From the NCBI RefSeq assembly GCF_012034335.1, contig NZ_JAATHJ010000002.1, positions 124,001-188,000 on the forward strand: DNA of 64,000 bases. Direction: 5' to 3'. The stretch is from Alkalicoccus luteus. Lineage in GTDB: Bacteria; Bacillota; Bacilli; Bacillales; Salisediminibacteriaceae. Made by a program: the position numbers and the translations under genes. This document shows positions 1 to 8,205 of the stretch, in pieces; position 1 is the stretch's first letter; every line of letters starts with the position of its first letter. The notes under the pieces are model-generated. The model did no database searches. It saw nothing but the letters and a program-made list of their open reading frames with translations, and was not told where the DNA came from.

Positions 1-368
1 GAAAGCGCAGGCCGGTCTATTCCTTTAATACGTCCCACGTGCAGCAGGCCTGCGGTCATAAGTGCACCGGTATTTCCTGCTGAGATACATGCATCAGCCT
101 CATTTTCTTTTACTTTTCGCACAGCGGTTACCATGGACGAATCTTTCTTTCTTCTGACTGCCCGCACCGGAGCATCCTCGTTATCAATGACAGAATCAGT
201 ATGAAGGATCGAAACCCTCTCACCAAACGATTCCATTCCCGAAATTTTTTGCTCGTCGCCGATCAGCAGCACGTGCAGATCGGTATATGTATTAAGTGCT
301 GTCCGGCACCCTTCCAGTACAGCATCCGGGGCGTTATCACCACCCATGACATCTACTGCCAGTCTCAT
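1..368 (-). CDS. plsX: PlsX, phosphate acyltransferase (5' part, cut by window edge)
   Basis: PlsX converts acyl-ACP to acyl-phosphate, the donor for PlsY in phosphatidic acid synthesis at the membrane. Only the first 122 codons are present; the gene runs off the left edge. The N-terminus [14 protein letters not shown] and the later stretch [12 protein letters not shown] are hallmarks of the family. The ATG at 368 overlaps the fapR stop as ATGA, so the two genes are translationally coupled and share the FapR-controlled promoter. The identification is firm despite the truncation. Confidence 0.95.
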   Translation of the reverse strand, partial: MRLAVDVMGGDNAPDAVLEGCRTALNTYTDLHVLLIGDEQKISGMESFGERVSILHTDSVIDNEDAPVRAVRRKKDSSMVTAVRKVKENEADACISAGNTGALMTAGLLHVGRIKGIDRPAL

Positions 369-940
369 GTCTGATCCTCCTTTTCAGGTCTGTCACTTCT
401 GAACATATGGAATTCACCTTTAAAAACAGGGTATTGGCCGACGAAGCTTTCAACGTCAACAATCGTTCTGGACCCTCGGATATCTGCTACCTTGGCTTTA
501 GCAACGACTCTCTCACCAGCCTGTACCTGTCTTGTAAACGAGACAGAAGCGTCAGCTGTAAGCGCTAGCTCATCGTTAATTACCGCGACTGCGAGCGAGT
601 TAGCCTGGGCAAATAAATGATGGCCTCTCGCTATATTTTGTCTCGTAAAAACATGTTCCTGCTTTATATCAAGAATAGAAATTGCATAGCTGTCCAGTTC
701 AAGATCAATCATTTCACCTATGATTTCTTCTTCTGCAAGGGCCTTTACAGGATCATACTGCTTTCGGGCCACTCCTTTAATTCTTTCCCTGACTTCAGGA
801 ATACTCAGCTCCAGCCTGTCCAGTCGGATGGTCTGAACACTCACTTCAAACTTTTTAGCAAGCTCATCATCTGTGATGAACGGATCTGCTTCGATATACT
901 GCTGCAGTTTTGGCTGCCGCAGCTTTTTCGTCCATTTCAT
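365..940 (-). CDS. fapR: FapR, malonyl-CoA-responsive repressor of lipid synthesis
   Basis: FapR represses fatty-acid and phospholipid genes and is released from DNA by malonyl-CoA. The 191 residues match the family length. An N-terminal DeoR-like helix-turn-helix (about residues 23-48, [20 protein letters not shown]) is followed by a hotdog-fold effector domain (about 75-185) containing [12 protein letters not shown] and a thioesterase-like core. The start has a good AGAGGAG ribosome site at about 946-953. A FapR-type operator lies directly upstream over its promoter, so it is autoregulated, and plsX follows with an ATGA overlap. Its position between recG and plsX is the same as in B. subtilis. 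Confidence 0.96.
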   Translation of the reverse strand: MKWTKKLRQPKLQQYIEADPFITDDELAKKFEVSVQTIRLDRLELSIPEVRERIKGVARKQYDPVKALAEEEIIGEMIDLELDSYAISILDIKQEHVFTRQNIARGHHLFAQANSLAVAVINDELALTADASVSFTRQVQAGERVVAKAKVADIRGSRTIVDVESFVGQYPVFKGEFHMFRSDRPEKEDQT

Positions 941-960
941 TCGGCCATCTCCTCTGCACT

Positions 961-980
961 ACTAGGACTAGGTACTAATT
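961..980 (-). promoter_or_regulatory. FapR operator upstream of fapR-plsX
   Basis: On the minus strand the sequence reads ATTAGTACCTAGTCCTAGT, an imperfect inverted repeat with the TTAGTACC half-site of known FapR boxes. It lies just downstream of the -10 element of the fapR promoter, around the expected transcription start, so bound FapR would block initiation. Function is inferred from the family consensus. Confidence 0.88.
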
Positions 981-982
981 GT

Positions 983-1011
983 AGTATATAGATAACACCT
1001 TCCTATTTCAA
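983..1011 (-). promoter_or_regulatory. SigA-type promoter of fapR-plsX
   Basis: Minus-strand TTGAAA (1006-1011) and TATACT (983-988) are separated by exactly 17 bases. The -35 box sits in the loop of the recG terminator hairpin, and the predicted start falls in the FapR box. Confidence 0.8.
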
Positions 1012-1022
1012 CAGGAAGGTGT
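995..1022 (-). terminator. Hairpin after recG, overlapping fapR promoter
   Basis: A perfect 10-bp inverted repeat (995-1004 with 1013-1022, loop 1005-1012) begins inside the recG stop codon. The following run TTATCTATAT is only weakly U-rich, so termination may be partial. It overlaps the fapR promoter. Confidence 0.6.
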
Positions 1023-3058
1023 CAGTCGATGCGCTGAGATAAATCACCAGCCTGTCTCGACAGAGCCTCACGAAGAAGAAGATACTGTTCATTCTGCCAG
1101 AACGCTTCGGACTGTACAAGTCTAGCTGCATCTTCACGGGCTGTCTCGAGGGCACGGTAATCCTCTACGATATCTGCCACTTTAAGCTGAGGGAGACCGC
1201 TTTGCTTGTAACCAAAAAAATCTCCAGGTCCGCGCATCTCCAAATCCCGTCTGGACAGCTCGAAACCGTCTGTTGTTTCTGTCATGATAGCCATTCGCTC
1301 TCTGCCTGATTCGGACTTTGGATCGGCAAGCAGAATACAATAAGACTGCTCGCTTCCTCGTCCTACTCTTCCGCGCAGCTGATGAAGCTGTGCGAGCCCG
1401 AACCGGTTTGCATCATAAATAACCATAACCGAGGCATTTGGAACATTAACCCCGACCTCCACTACCGTTGTCGAAACAAGAATATCCACATTCCCCGAAG
1501 CAAATGCCTGCATGACTTCTTCTTTTTCCGGACCAGGGAGTCTACCGTGCATAAGCCCTGTCGTTAAATCGGGCAATGCTGCCTGGAAGCGTGCGTGCAG
1601 ATCAATCGCATTTTGTACATCAAGCACTTCCGATTCCTCGATCAGTGGACAGATAACATACGCTTGACGCCCTTTGGCCACTTCCTTTTGAATAAATTGC
1701 ATGACTCTCGGCAGCGTGTCCGGTTTCGCCCAGTACGTTTCAATCTGCTTCCGGCCAGCCGGCATTTCATCGATTGTAGAAACATCCATGTCACCAAATG
1801 CCGTGATCGCAAGCGTTCTGGGGATCGGCGTAGCGGTCATAAATAACACATCCGGGTTCATTCCCTTTTCCCTGAGAACACGACGCTGCTGAACGCCGAA
1901 GCGATGCTGTTCATCCGTGATAACAAGTCCAAGTCTGAAGAAGTCCACGGTATCCTGTATCAGTGCATGAGTGCCTGTGATCACATCTATCTCTCCGTCT
2001 TTAAGCTGCTGCAGCACCTCTCTTTTCTCTGCTGCTCTGGATGATCCGGCTAAATGACCCACCCTGACCCCCATTCCTTCGTAAAGCTTCGTAAGCGAGT
2101 CAAAGTGCTGTTCGGCGAGAATTTCAGTAGGAACCATGAGAGCCCCCTGATTTCCTGATTTAACAGCTGCAAGCAGAGCTGCAGCGGCAACAATTGTTTT
2201 ACCGGAGCCGACATCCCCTTGTAAGAGCCGGTTCATTCTGAAAGGTGATTTCATGTCAGTTAAAATCTCGTCCAGTACGCGCTGCTGCGCTCCTGTAAGT
2301 GGAAATGGCAGTGATGCGAGAAAGGACGTCACAGTATCGTCCGGCCACACTTTTGCCGTTCCTTCCGATGATTCTCTAGCCTTACGCCTGAAGAGCTGCA
2401 TTTTCAGCTGAAAAAGTAAAAGTTCTTCATATACCATTCTGCGCTTAGCCTGCTTAAAAACACTCATATCTTCCGGAAAATGAAGCGATCTGCAGGCTTC
2501 CGCTCTTGAAAGCAGCCTGTATTTTTCCATCGCCTGAGCAGGGAGTATTTCAGGAATGTCATGCTGATGGAGCTCATAAGCCGCTGCAATCCACTTTCGA
2601 AGCGAAGTCAGCTTTATGTCTCCTTTTAGCGGGTAGACCGGTTCAAAAGCCCCTTCAGCAGCTCCGCTTTTAATAATCGCACCTTGGACAGCCAGACGAT
2701 GTTTATCAAATTTACCGTGGTAAATCACGTAATCTCCGGGTGAGATTTGACGCTTCAAAAACGGCTGGTTAAAAAACACGGCCTGCACCAGAACGCCGTC
2801 TGATAAAATCCGCAGTGTAAGCCTTGATTTTTTCCGCCCATAGAAACGGAGTTCAGGTTCACTGTGAACGGTTCCCTGCAGCGTGACTCTCTCCTCGTGC
2901 TGTACTTCATCTGCACGGCGGATCGAGAAATCATCGTAGCGGAATGGAAAGTAAAAAAGCAGGTCTTCAATTGTATAAATATTAAGCTGGGCAAGCTGTT
3001 CTTCTGCTTTACCGCCAATCCCTTTCACAGAGGTAACCGGCTGCTCCAGTACGTTCAC
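1022..3058 (-). CDS. recG: RecG, ATP-dependent DNA helicase
   Basis: RecG reverses stalled replication forks and processes branched recombination intermediates in the cytoplasm. At 678 residues it has the normal length. An N-terminal wedge/OB domain (to about residue 230) is followed by a superfamily 2 helicase core with Walker A GDVGSGKT, box II DEQH, TATPIPRT and the C-terminal RGRVGRG motif. The start is GTG, overlapping the sdaAA stop as GTGA, so it is translated as the third gene of the sdaAB-sdaAA-recG unit. The same neighbour pair is seen in B. subtilis. Confidence 0.97.
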   Translation of the reverse strand: MNVLEQPVTSVKGIGGKAEEQLAQLNIYTIEDLLFYFPFRYDDFSIRRADEVQHEERVTLQGTVHSEPELRFYGRKKSRLTLRILSDGVLVQAVFFNQPFLKRQISPGDYVIYHGKFDKHRLAVQGAIIKSGAAEGAFEPVYPLKGDIKLTSLRKWIAAAYELHQHDIPEILPAQAMEKYRLLSRAEACRSLHFPEDMSVFKQAKRRMVYEELLLFQLKMQLFRRKARESSEGTAKVWPDDTVTSFLASLPFPLTGAQQRVLDEILTDMKSPFRMNRLLQGDVGSGKTIVAAAALLAAVKSGNQGALMVPTEILAEQHFDSLTKLYEGMGVRVGHLAGSSRAAEKREVLQQLKDGEIDVITGTHALIQDTVDFFRLGLVITDEQHRFGVQQRRVLREKGMNPDVLFMTATPIPRTLAITAFGDMDVSTIDEMPAGRKQIETYWAKPDTLPRVMQFIQKEVAKGRQAYVICPLIEESEVLDVQNAIDLHARFQAALPDLTTGLMHGRLPGPEKEEVMQAFASGNVDILVSTTVVEVGVNVPNASVMVIYDANRFGLAQLHQLRGRVGRGSEQSYCILLADPKSESGRERMAIMTETTDGFELSRRDLEMRGPGDFFGYKQSGLPQLKVADIVEDYRALETAREDAARLVQSEAFWQNEQYLLLREALSRQAGDLSQRID

Positions 3059-3939
3059 GCCTTTTGCTTTTCTCCGAATATTTCATCACGAAGACGCCGG
3101 CCGGTCGGCGTTCCGGCAAGTCCCCCTTCTCCGGTTTCCTTAAGTGCTGTCGGCATATTCTGCCCAATCCGATACATGGCGTCAATCACTTCATCACACG
3201 GAATTTTACTTTCAATGCCGGCAAGTGCAAGGTCAGCAGCTACAAGCGCATGAGAAGCCCCAAATGCATTTCGCTTAACGCAGGGAACTTCTACCAGGCC
3301 CGCCACCGGATCACAGACGAGTCCTAGCATATTTTTTAATGCGATTGCCATGGCCTGCTGGGACTGGCGAGGCGTTCCGCCGGCCATTTCGACGATCGCA
3401 GCTGCTGCCATTCCGGTCGCTGAACCAACTTCAGCCTGACAGCCGCCGGCAGCTCCGGAAATCGATGCGTTATTGGCAATAACAAATCCGAATGCTCCGC
3501 TCACAAACAGGTAGCGTATCATCTGTTCTCTGGTAGGGTTCAGCTTATCCTTAACTGCAAAAAGGGTGCCTGGAACAACACCGGCAGCACCGGCTGTAGG
3601 CGTCGCACAGATCGTTCCCATTGCCGCATTAACTTCATTTGTCGACATCGCTTTCGCAACAGCATCCAGCGTCAGATTACCAGAGAGTGTGTCATTGATC
3701 ATCATATATTCATGAAGCTTTTTCCCGTCGCCTCCTGTTAATCCGGATACAGATTTTACACTCTCTGTAATTCCTCGGTTTACAGCGCGCTCCATGACAT
3801 CCAGATTTCGTTCCATCTGTGCGATAATATCATCCCGAGAGCGGTCGTGCACCTGCATTTCCTGACGAATCATCACTTCCGAAATCTGAATCTGTTCTCT
3901 TTCAGCTGCTGATACGAGTTCTTCTGCATTTCGAAACAT
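3055..3939 (-). CDS. sdaAA: L-serine dehydratase, alpha subunit (iron-sulfur)
   Basis: With SdaAB this forms the two-subunit enzyme that deaminates L-serine to pyruvate and ammonia. The 294 residues carry cysteines typical of the oxygen-sensitive [4Fe-4S] enzyme, in the contexts TICATPTAGAAG, LVCDPVAG and EVPCVKRNAFG. The gene lies 11 bases after sdaAB and overlaps recG by four bases. Expression is probably under catabolite control through the cre site ahead of sdaAB. The start follows a GGAGGGAAG ribosome site. Confidence 0.96.
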   Translation of the reverse strand: MFRNAEELVSAAEREQIQISEVMIRQEMQVHDRSRDDIIAQMERNLDVMERAVNRGITESVKSVSGLTGGDGKKLHEYMMINDTLSGNLTLDAVAKAMSTNEVNAAMGTICATPTAGAAGVVPGTLFAVKDKLNPTREQMIRYLFVSGAFGFVIANNASISGAAGGCQAEVGSATGMAAAAIVEMAGGTPRQSQQAMAIALKNMLGLVCDPVAGLVEVPCVKRNAFGASHALVAADLALAGIESKIPCDEVIDAMYRIGQNMPTALKETGEGGLAGTPTGRRLRDEIFGEKQKA

Positions 3940-3950
3940 GTTCTTCCCTC

Positions 3951-4613
3951 CTACTCGTGTATCTTCGTAACCTGTCGGACGTGCTCCACTTTCTTTAATT
4001 CACCAAGCGTACGTGCCGTTACATTTTGATCTACTTCAATCACCATCAGCGCCTCTTTACCCTGCTCTTTTCGGGAAACTTCCATATGTCCGATATTCAG
4101 CTGCCTTGCAGCGAGAATAGACGCAACACCTGCGACCACTCCGTACCGGTCATCGTGTACGACTAAAATTGCAGGATGGTTTCCGCTGAGTCGCAGCTCA
4201 AAGCCGTTCAGTTCTTTGATTTCTACTTTTCCTCCACCAATCGAAATCCCGGCAAGGGACATTTCATAATCGCCGGAACGCAGGACGACTTTTACTGTAT
4301 TTGGATGGTGGGTAACCTCGTCTTCTTCAATAAAACGAGATGAAATGCCCGCTTCTTCCGCTTCGCGATAGGCGTCTTTTATTCGTTCATCGCTCGTATC
4401 GAAACCGAGGACGCCACCGAGCAATGCTACATCCGTGCCATGACCCTGGTACGTTTTTGCAAATGAACCGTAAAGGTGAAAATCTGCTTCTTGCGGCGCC
4501 TTGCCGAACAGCTGTCTGGCGACAAGGCCAATTCTGGCAGCTCCGGCAGTATGTGAGCTCGAAGGCCCGATCATCACAGGTCCTATGATTTCAAATACAC
4601 TTCGGTACTTCAT
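3951..4613 (-). CDS. sdaAB: L-serine dehydratase, beta subunit with ACT domain
   Basis: This is the regulatory/partner subunit of the iron-sulfur L-serine dehydratase. The N-terminal part contains the family signature GPSSSHTAGAARIG. The C-terminal 70 residues (from about HDDRYGVVAGVASILA) form an ACT domain, expected to bind serine or another amino acid. It is 220 residues long, as is usual for the separate beta subunit. It heads the sdaAB-sdaAA-recG unit, has a GGGAGGT ribosome site, and a cre sequence sits 23-36 bases upstream of the start codon. Confidence 0.96.
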   Translation of the reverse strand: MKYRSVFEIIGPVMIGPSSSHTAGAARIGLVARQLFGKAPQEADFHLYGSFAKTYQGHGTDVALLGGVLGFDTSDERIKDAYREAEEAGISSRFIEEDEVTHHPNTVKVVLRSGDYEMSLAGISIGGGKVEIKELNGFELRLSGNHPAILVVHDDRYGVVAGVASILAARQLNIGHMEVSRKEQGKEALMVIEVDQNVTARTLGELKKVEHVRQVTKIHE

Positions 4614-4635
4614 GTTTATCTACCTCCCGCTTTAG

Positions 4636-4649
4636 TGAAAGCGCTGTCA
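4636..4649 (-). promoter_or_regulatory. cre site (CcpA) upstream of sdaAB
   Basis: TGAAAGCGCTGTCA on plus matches the consensus TGNAANCGNNNNCA at every fixed position. It lies between any promoter and the sdaAB ribosome site and overlaps a TTGACA hexamer on minus. A roadblock or promoter-occlusion role for CcpA is inferred. Confidence 0.75.
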
Positions 4650-4719
4650 ACTTATTATTTTCCTAATATATCATCTCATATCCCGGGTCATCCGTAAACG
4701 ACGGCTGAACACACACAGA

Positions 4720-4753
4720 AGAAATCTTCACAGCTTCAGCCGTGAAGATTTCT
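4720..4753 (-). terminator. Terminator after the DegV-family gene
   Basis: A perfect 12-bp inverted repeat (4720-4731 with 4742-4753) has a 10-base loop. On minus it is followed by TCTGTGTGTG, only moderately U-rich. It separates the degV-like gene from the sdaAB unit. Confidence 0.6.
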
Positions 4754-4773
4754 AAAGGAGCTGCTTTTAATCG

Positions 4774-5628
4774 TTACCTTTTGATTGGTGCGGCACTGAT
4801 CGAAATGGTACCAGGTCCAACATGTGTACCGATAACTGGTCCGATCGAAGTAATGACTTCCTGCTGGATATCGAATTGCTCTTTCATCGACTCCATAAAT
4901 GCTTTAGCTTCGTCCTCTGCCATAGCATGAGAGATGCCGACATGGAGGGGCTTACCGTTAAATCTCCTTAAAAATTCTGCTCTGATCCGCTGTCCAGCTT
5001 TTTTGGATCCACGAACTTTTTCAAATGGGTATACCTCACCTTCGTTTGTCAGCGACAGGATCGGTTTGATTTTCAAAAGCGACCCCATCAATGCCGAAGC
5101 TTTTCCGATACGACCGTTTTTCTGCAGGTATTCAAGCGTATCCACCATAAAAAATACGGTAGTATCCTCCAGCAGCGTTTCGATTCTTGTAAGAATTTCC
5201 TCACTGTCTGCTCCGGATGCGGCCAGCTCTGCAGCTTCCACAACGATCAGACCGATTGCATAGGAAGCCCGCTTTGAGTCAATTACATGAAGCCGGTCGG
5301 ATGCTTCAATCGAGTCTTTCGCAATGGAAGCAGCCTGAAACGTTCCGCTGAGCTTTGCTGAAAGGTGAATGGAAATAACCGTGTCACCATTCTCAAGCAG
5401 CCTTTTATAAATCTCTTCAAACTGAGCCGGCGTCGGCTGCGACGTCGTTGGAATTTTATCCGCTGTAGCAAGCTTGCTGTAAAATTCATCCGATGTGAGC
5501 GTAACTCCGTCCTCAAACGATTCTTCACCGAAATGCACCTTCAGCGGTACTACTTCAATATTTAGTTTGTCGGTCCATTCTTTCGGTATATCAGCTGTGG
5601 AATCAGTAACAATTTTAACTGCTGCCAT
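4774..5628 (-). CDS. DegV family fatty-acid-binding protein (FakB-like)
   Basis: DegV/FakB proteins bind a single fatty acid and present it to the kinase FakA, which phosphorylates it; PlsX and PlsY then use acyl-phosphates. The 284 residues show the N-terminal family motif KIVTDSTADIP, a TTSQPTPAQFEE segment, and the C-terminal ligand-site region GPVIGTHVGPGT. It lies 31 bases after fakA in the same orientation, which strongly supports a FakB role. Fatty-acid preference cannot be read from sequence. It ends at a 12-bp hairpin terminator. Confidence 0.9.
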   Translation of the reverse strand: MAAVKIVTDSTADIPKEWTDKLNIEVVPLKVHFGEESFEDGVTLTSDEFYSKLATADKIPTTSQPTPAQFEEIYKRLLENGDTVISIHLSAKLSGTFQAASIAKDSIEASDRLHVIDSKRASYAIGLIVVEAAELAASGADSEEILTRIETLLEDTTVFFMVDTLEYLQKNGRIGKASALMGSLLKIKPILSLTNEGEVYPFEKVRGSKKAGQRIRAEFLRRFNGKPLHVGISHAMAEDEAKAFMESMKEQFDIQQEVITSIGPVIGTHVGPGTISISAAPIKR

Positions 5629-5659
5629 GATGAAGCCGCCCCCTTTTTAAAGCGAATTG

Positions 5660-7327
5660 TTATTCGACTGAAATAATATAAGAATAAAGTGGCTGTCTTC
5701 CTGCATGAATTTCTACTTCCACCTCAGGAAACGATTCTTCAATAAATACGGACAATTCCTCTGCTTCTTCTTCAACGCGGTCCTCACCAAAGATGATCGT
5801 GACAATCTCACTATCTTCATCGATCAGATGGCCAAGCAGCTCGCGGGAAACTTCTGAAACGTTTTCCCCGTTAGAAATAATATCTTTACCTGTAATACCC
5901 ATAAAATCGCCTTTTTTAATGGATACCCCATTTAAGCTTGTATCGCGCACAGCATAGGTTACTTCCCCGGTTTTAACAAACTGCAGCGACTCTTTCATTG
6001 CGGAAATATTATCGTCGAGGCTCTGTTCTTCGTTGAATGAAAGCATAGAAGCGAGGCCTTGCGGAACCGATTTACTCGGGACTACCGCAACGTCTCTTTC
6101 CACTACTTCTGCAGCCTGTTCAGCTGCCATAATAATATTGCTGTTGTTTGGCAGCAGAATCACACGCTCCGCATTCACTTCCTCGATCGCTTTTATGAAA
6201 TCTTCCGTAGAAGGGTTCATTGTCTGCCCGCCTTCAATCACTTTGCTGCAGCCGAGCCCTTCGAAAAGTTCCGTGATCCCAGAGCCCATTCCTACCGTAA
6301 TGACCGCATACTTGGATGGTCCGGCTTTTGTTTTGGGAACTTCAGGAGCTTTGTCTGCCTCCAGCAGAGAGGAATGCTGTTCACGCATGTTTTCGACTTT
6401 AATATTTATAAGAGATCCAAAACGCTGTGCTTCTGTGATCACATCCCCCGGATACTCCGCGTGGATATGTATTTTCAGCAGATCTTCATCTGACACAACG
6501 AGGAGCGAATCCCCGTACTCACTCAGCTTCTGCCTGAATGCTTCTTCATCATACGGATTTTCATGGAGCTGATCAGACGCGAATTTTACCATTACTTCTG
6601 TACAGTATCCAAATTCAATATCTTCGGTTGACATGTGACTTTGAGCAGACTGATGATGTTCAAATTTAACCAGTTCTTCAAGCGACGGCGTTTCTTCGGA
6701 AGGAGCGATCGAGCGGCCTTCCATGGCAGCAGCGAATCCTTCATAGATCGTTACGAGACCTTGGCCGCCGGAGTCGACAACACCGACTTCTTTTAGTATA
6801 GGCAGCAGGTCCGGAGTTCTCTCAAGTGACTGTTCAGCTTCTGCGAGCACTTGTTTCATCAGCTCCAGGCAATCCTCCTGCTCCGCATTCTCTCTCCCTG
6901 ATGCTGCTGCATCTTTAGCTACAGTAAGAATTGTTCCTTCAACAGGCTTCATAACCGCTTTATATGCAGTTTCCACTCCTTTATCAAACGCATCAGCGAG
7001 ATCCTTTGGAGCCAGCGTTTCTTTTTTCTCAATCGCTTTGGAAAATCCTCTGAACAGCTGGGAGAGAATAACACCCGAGTTCCCCCTCGCGCCCATCAGC
7101 AGGCCTTTGGCGAAGCTTGCTGCGACGCTTCCCGCATGTTTCTGTTCATTATTTTTCACTTCCTGAATCCCGGATGTGATTGTTAAATTCATGTTTGTCC
7201 CTGTATCACCGTCCGGAACAGGGAAAACGTTAAGTGCATCGATTCGCTGCGAATTGGCAGACAAATTGGCGGCACCTTCCTGCATCATGGCAGCAAGCTT
7301 TTTTCCGTTAATTGTATTCATTGCCAC
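5660..7327 (-). CDS. fakA: FakA/YloV, fatty acid kinase (DhaL-type)
   Basis: FakA transfers phosphate from ATP to a fatty acid held by a FakB (DegV) protein. The N-terminal DhaL-type nucleotide-binding domain (about residues 1-200) has the metal-binding motif PDGDTGTNM. A middle domain and a C-terminal domain resembling DegV folds follow. The longest reading begins at 7345, but the AGGAGG ribosome site lies inside that extension; a GTG at 7327 (spacing 7) or an ATG at 7321 are better starts, giving about 555 residues as in B. subtilis YloV. It follows yloU and precedes the DegV-family gene. Confidence 0.93.
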   Translation of the reverse strand: MAMNTINGKKLAAMMQEGAANLSANSQRIDALNVFPVPDGDTGTNMNLTITSGIQEVKNNEQKHAGSVAASFAKGLLMGARGNSGVILSQLFRGFSKAIEKKETLAPKDLADAFDKGVETAYKAVMKPVEGTILTVAKDAAASGRENAEQEDCLELMKQVLAEAEQSLERTPDLLPILKEVGVVDSGGQGLVTIYEGFAAAMEGRSIAPSEETPSLEELVKFEHHQSAQSHMSTEDIEFGYCTEVMVKFASDQLHENPYDEEAFRQKLSEYGDSLLVVSDEDLLKIHIHAEYPGDVITEAQRFGSLINIKVENMREQHSSLLEADKAPEVPKTKAGPSKYAVITVGMGSGITELFEGLGCSKVIEGGQTMNPSTEDFIKAIEEVNAERVILLPNNSNIIMAAEQAAEVVERDVAVVPSKSVPQGLASMLSFNEEQSLDDNISAMKESLQFVKTGEVTYAVRDTSLNGVSIKKGDFMGITGKDIISNGENVSEVSRELLGHLIDEDSEIVTIIFGEDRVEEEAEELSVFIEESFPEVEVEIHAGRQPLYSYIISVE

Positions 7328-7349
7328 GTACGTTCCTCCTGACATAAAA

Positions 7350-7709
7350 CTAATTCGTAACTCTTACTCCTGAAACGAAAATATTTACCGAGCTAACTTT
7401 TAATCCAAGCATCTGGCTAAGCTGATATTTCACCTTCTGCTGCACATTATGTGCTACTTCTGATATTTTTGTACCGTAGCTGACGATAATATACATATCG
7501 ATATGAATCTGTTCACCCTCTTCACGGATGACAACACCTCTTGCCAGGTTCTCTTTACCGAGAAGATCCGTGATGCCGTCTTTCAGCTGCTTCTGAGAAG
7601 CCATGCCGACAATACCGTAGCAGTCCACTGCTGCACCGCCGGCTATTACAGCTACAACTTCTCTGGAAACATCAATGTTTCCGTATTTCGTGTTCATTTC
7701 AATCGTCAT
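7350..7709 (-). CDS. yloU: YloU, Asp23/Gls24 family envelope-stress protein
   Basis: A 119-residue protein of the Asp23/Gls24 (DUF322) family, whose members are linked to membrane or cell-envelope homeostasis; the biochemical role is unknown. The family core is visible in the segments ISREVVAVIAGGAA and VDCYGIVGMAS, and in the central IHIDMYIIVSYGTKI. It is immediately upstream of fakA, as in B. subtilis and many Firmicutes, and is divergent from rpmB. The ribosome site is AGGAGG at 7718-7723. A weak promoter (TATAGT on minus near 7760) is possible. Confidence 0.92.
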   Translation of the reverse strand: MTIEMNTKYGNIDVSREVVAVIAGGAAVDCYGIVGMASQKQLKDGITDLLGKENLARGVVIREEGEQIHIDMYIIVSYGTKISEVAHNVQQKVKYQLSQMLGLKVSSVNIFVSGVRVTN

Positions 7710-7868
7710 AGAAGGTAATCCTCCTCATGGGGTATTTGGCTTTTCAGCTACCGTCATTCTACTATACGCATGACTGCTTGCATAGTTCATGCACCCGTCT
7801 AAGAGAATAGCACAAAAGCTCCAAAATTGCGATATCATCTGTCAAGGTTCATTACTTGAAATTACTGC

Positions 7869-7897
7869 TTGAATTAAAAAATGTACAATGCTACAAT
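7869..7897 (+). promoter_or_regulatory. SigA-type promoter of rpmB
   Basis: TTGAAT (7869-7874) and TACAAT (7892-7897) are separated by 17 bases, about 45 bases ahead of the rpmB start codon. Confidence 0.8.
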
Positions 7898-7941
7898 ATT
7901 CAGGTATGATCGATGCTAGTGAAATGAAGGAGGGAATGCAT

Positions 7942-8130
7942 ATGTCACGCAGATGTGTTATTACCGGCCGAGGGCCGTCTACAGGCAATAAACGATCCCA
8001 CGCACTGAACGCTACTAAGCGTCGCTGGGGTGCTAACGTGCAAAAAGTCCGCATCATGGTGGACGGTAAGCCAAAGCGCGTTTACGTATCCGCCCGCGCT
8101 CTGAAATCAGGCAAAGTACAGCGCGTATAA
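7942..8130 (+). CDS. rpmB: Ribosomal protein L28
   Basis: L28 is a small basic component of the 50S subunit. The ATG at 7942 is chosen because it follows AAGGAGGG (7926-7933) and gives the canonical 62-residue protein starting [20 protein letters not shown]; the upstream in-frame extension is untranslated leader. No zinc-binding cysteine pairs are present, so it is the zinc-independent form. It is one of only three plus-strand genes, has its own promoter and terminator, and converges on thiN. Confidence 0.98.
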   Translation: MSRRCVITGRGPSTGNKRSHALNATKRRWGANVQKVRIMVDGKPKRVYVSARALKSGKVQRV

Positions 8131-8137
8131 TCGCAGC

Positions 8138-8179
8138 AAAAAGCTTCTTTCCCGAATCCGGGACGGAAGCTTTTTGTTT
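8138..8179. terminator. Bidirectional terminator between rpmB and thiN
   Basis: Outer stem AAAAAGCTTC/GAAGCTTTTT (8138-8147 with 8166-8175) encloses an inner stem TCCCG/CGGGA. It is followed by TTTTTG on plus, and on minus by a T-run too, so it can serve both convergent genes. Confidence 0.85.
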
Positions 8180-8205
8180 TATGCTGACGATAAGAACTTT
8201 GATGC

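Noticed and set aside
7888-7941. N-terminal extension of rpmB
   Set aside because: It begins upstream of the predicted transcription start (-10 at 7892-7897), so it cannot be translated from that promoter; L28 is 62 residues from 7942.
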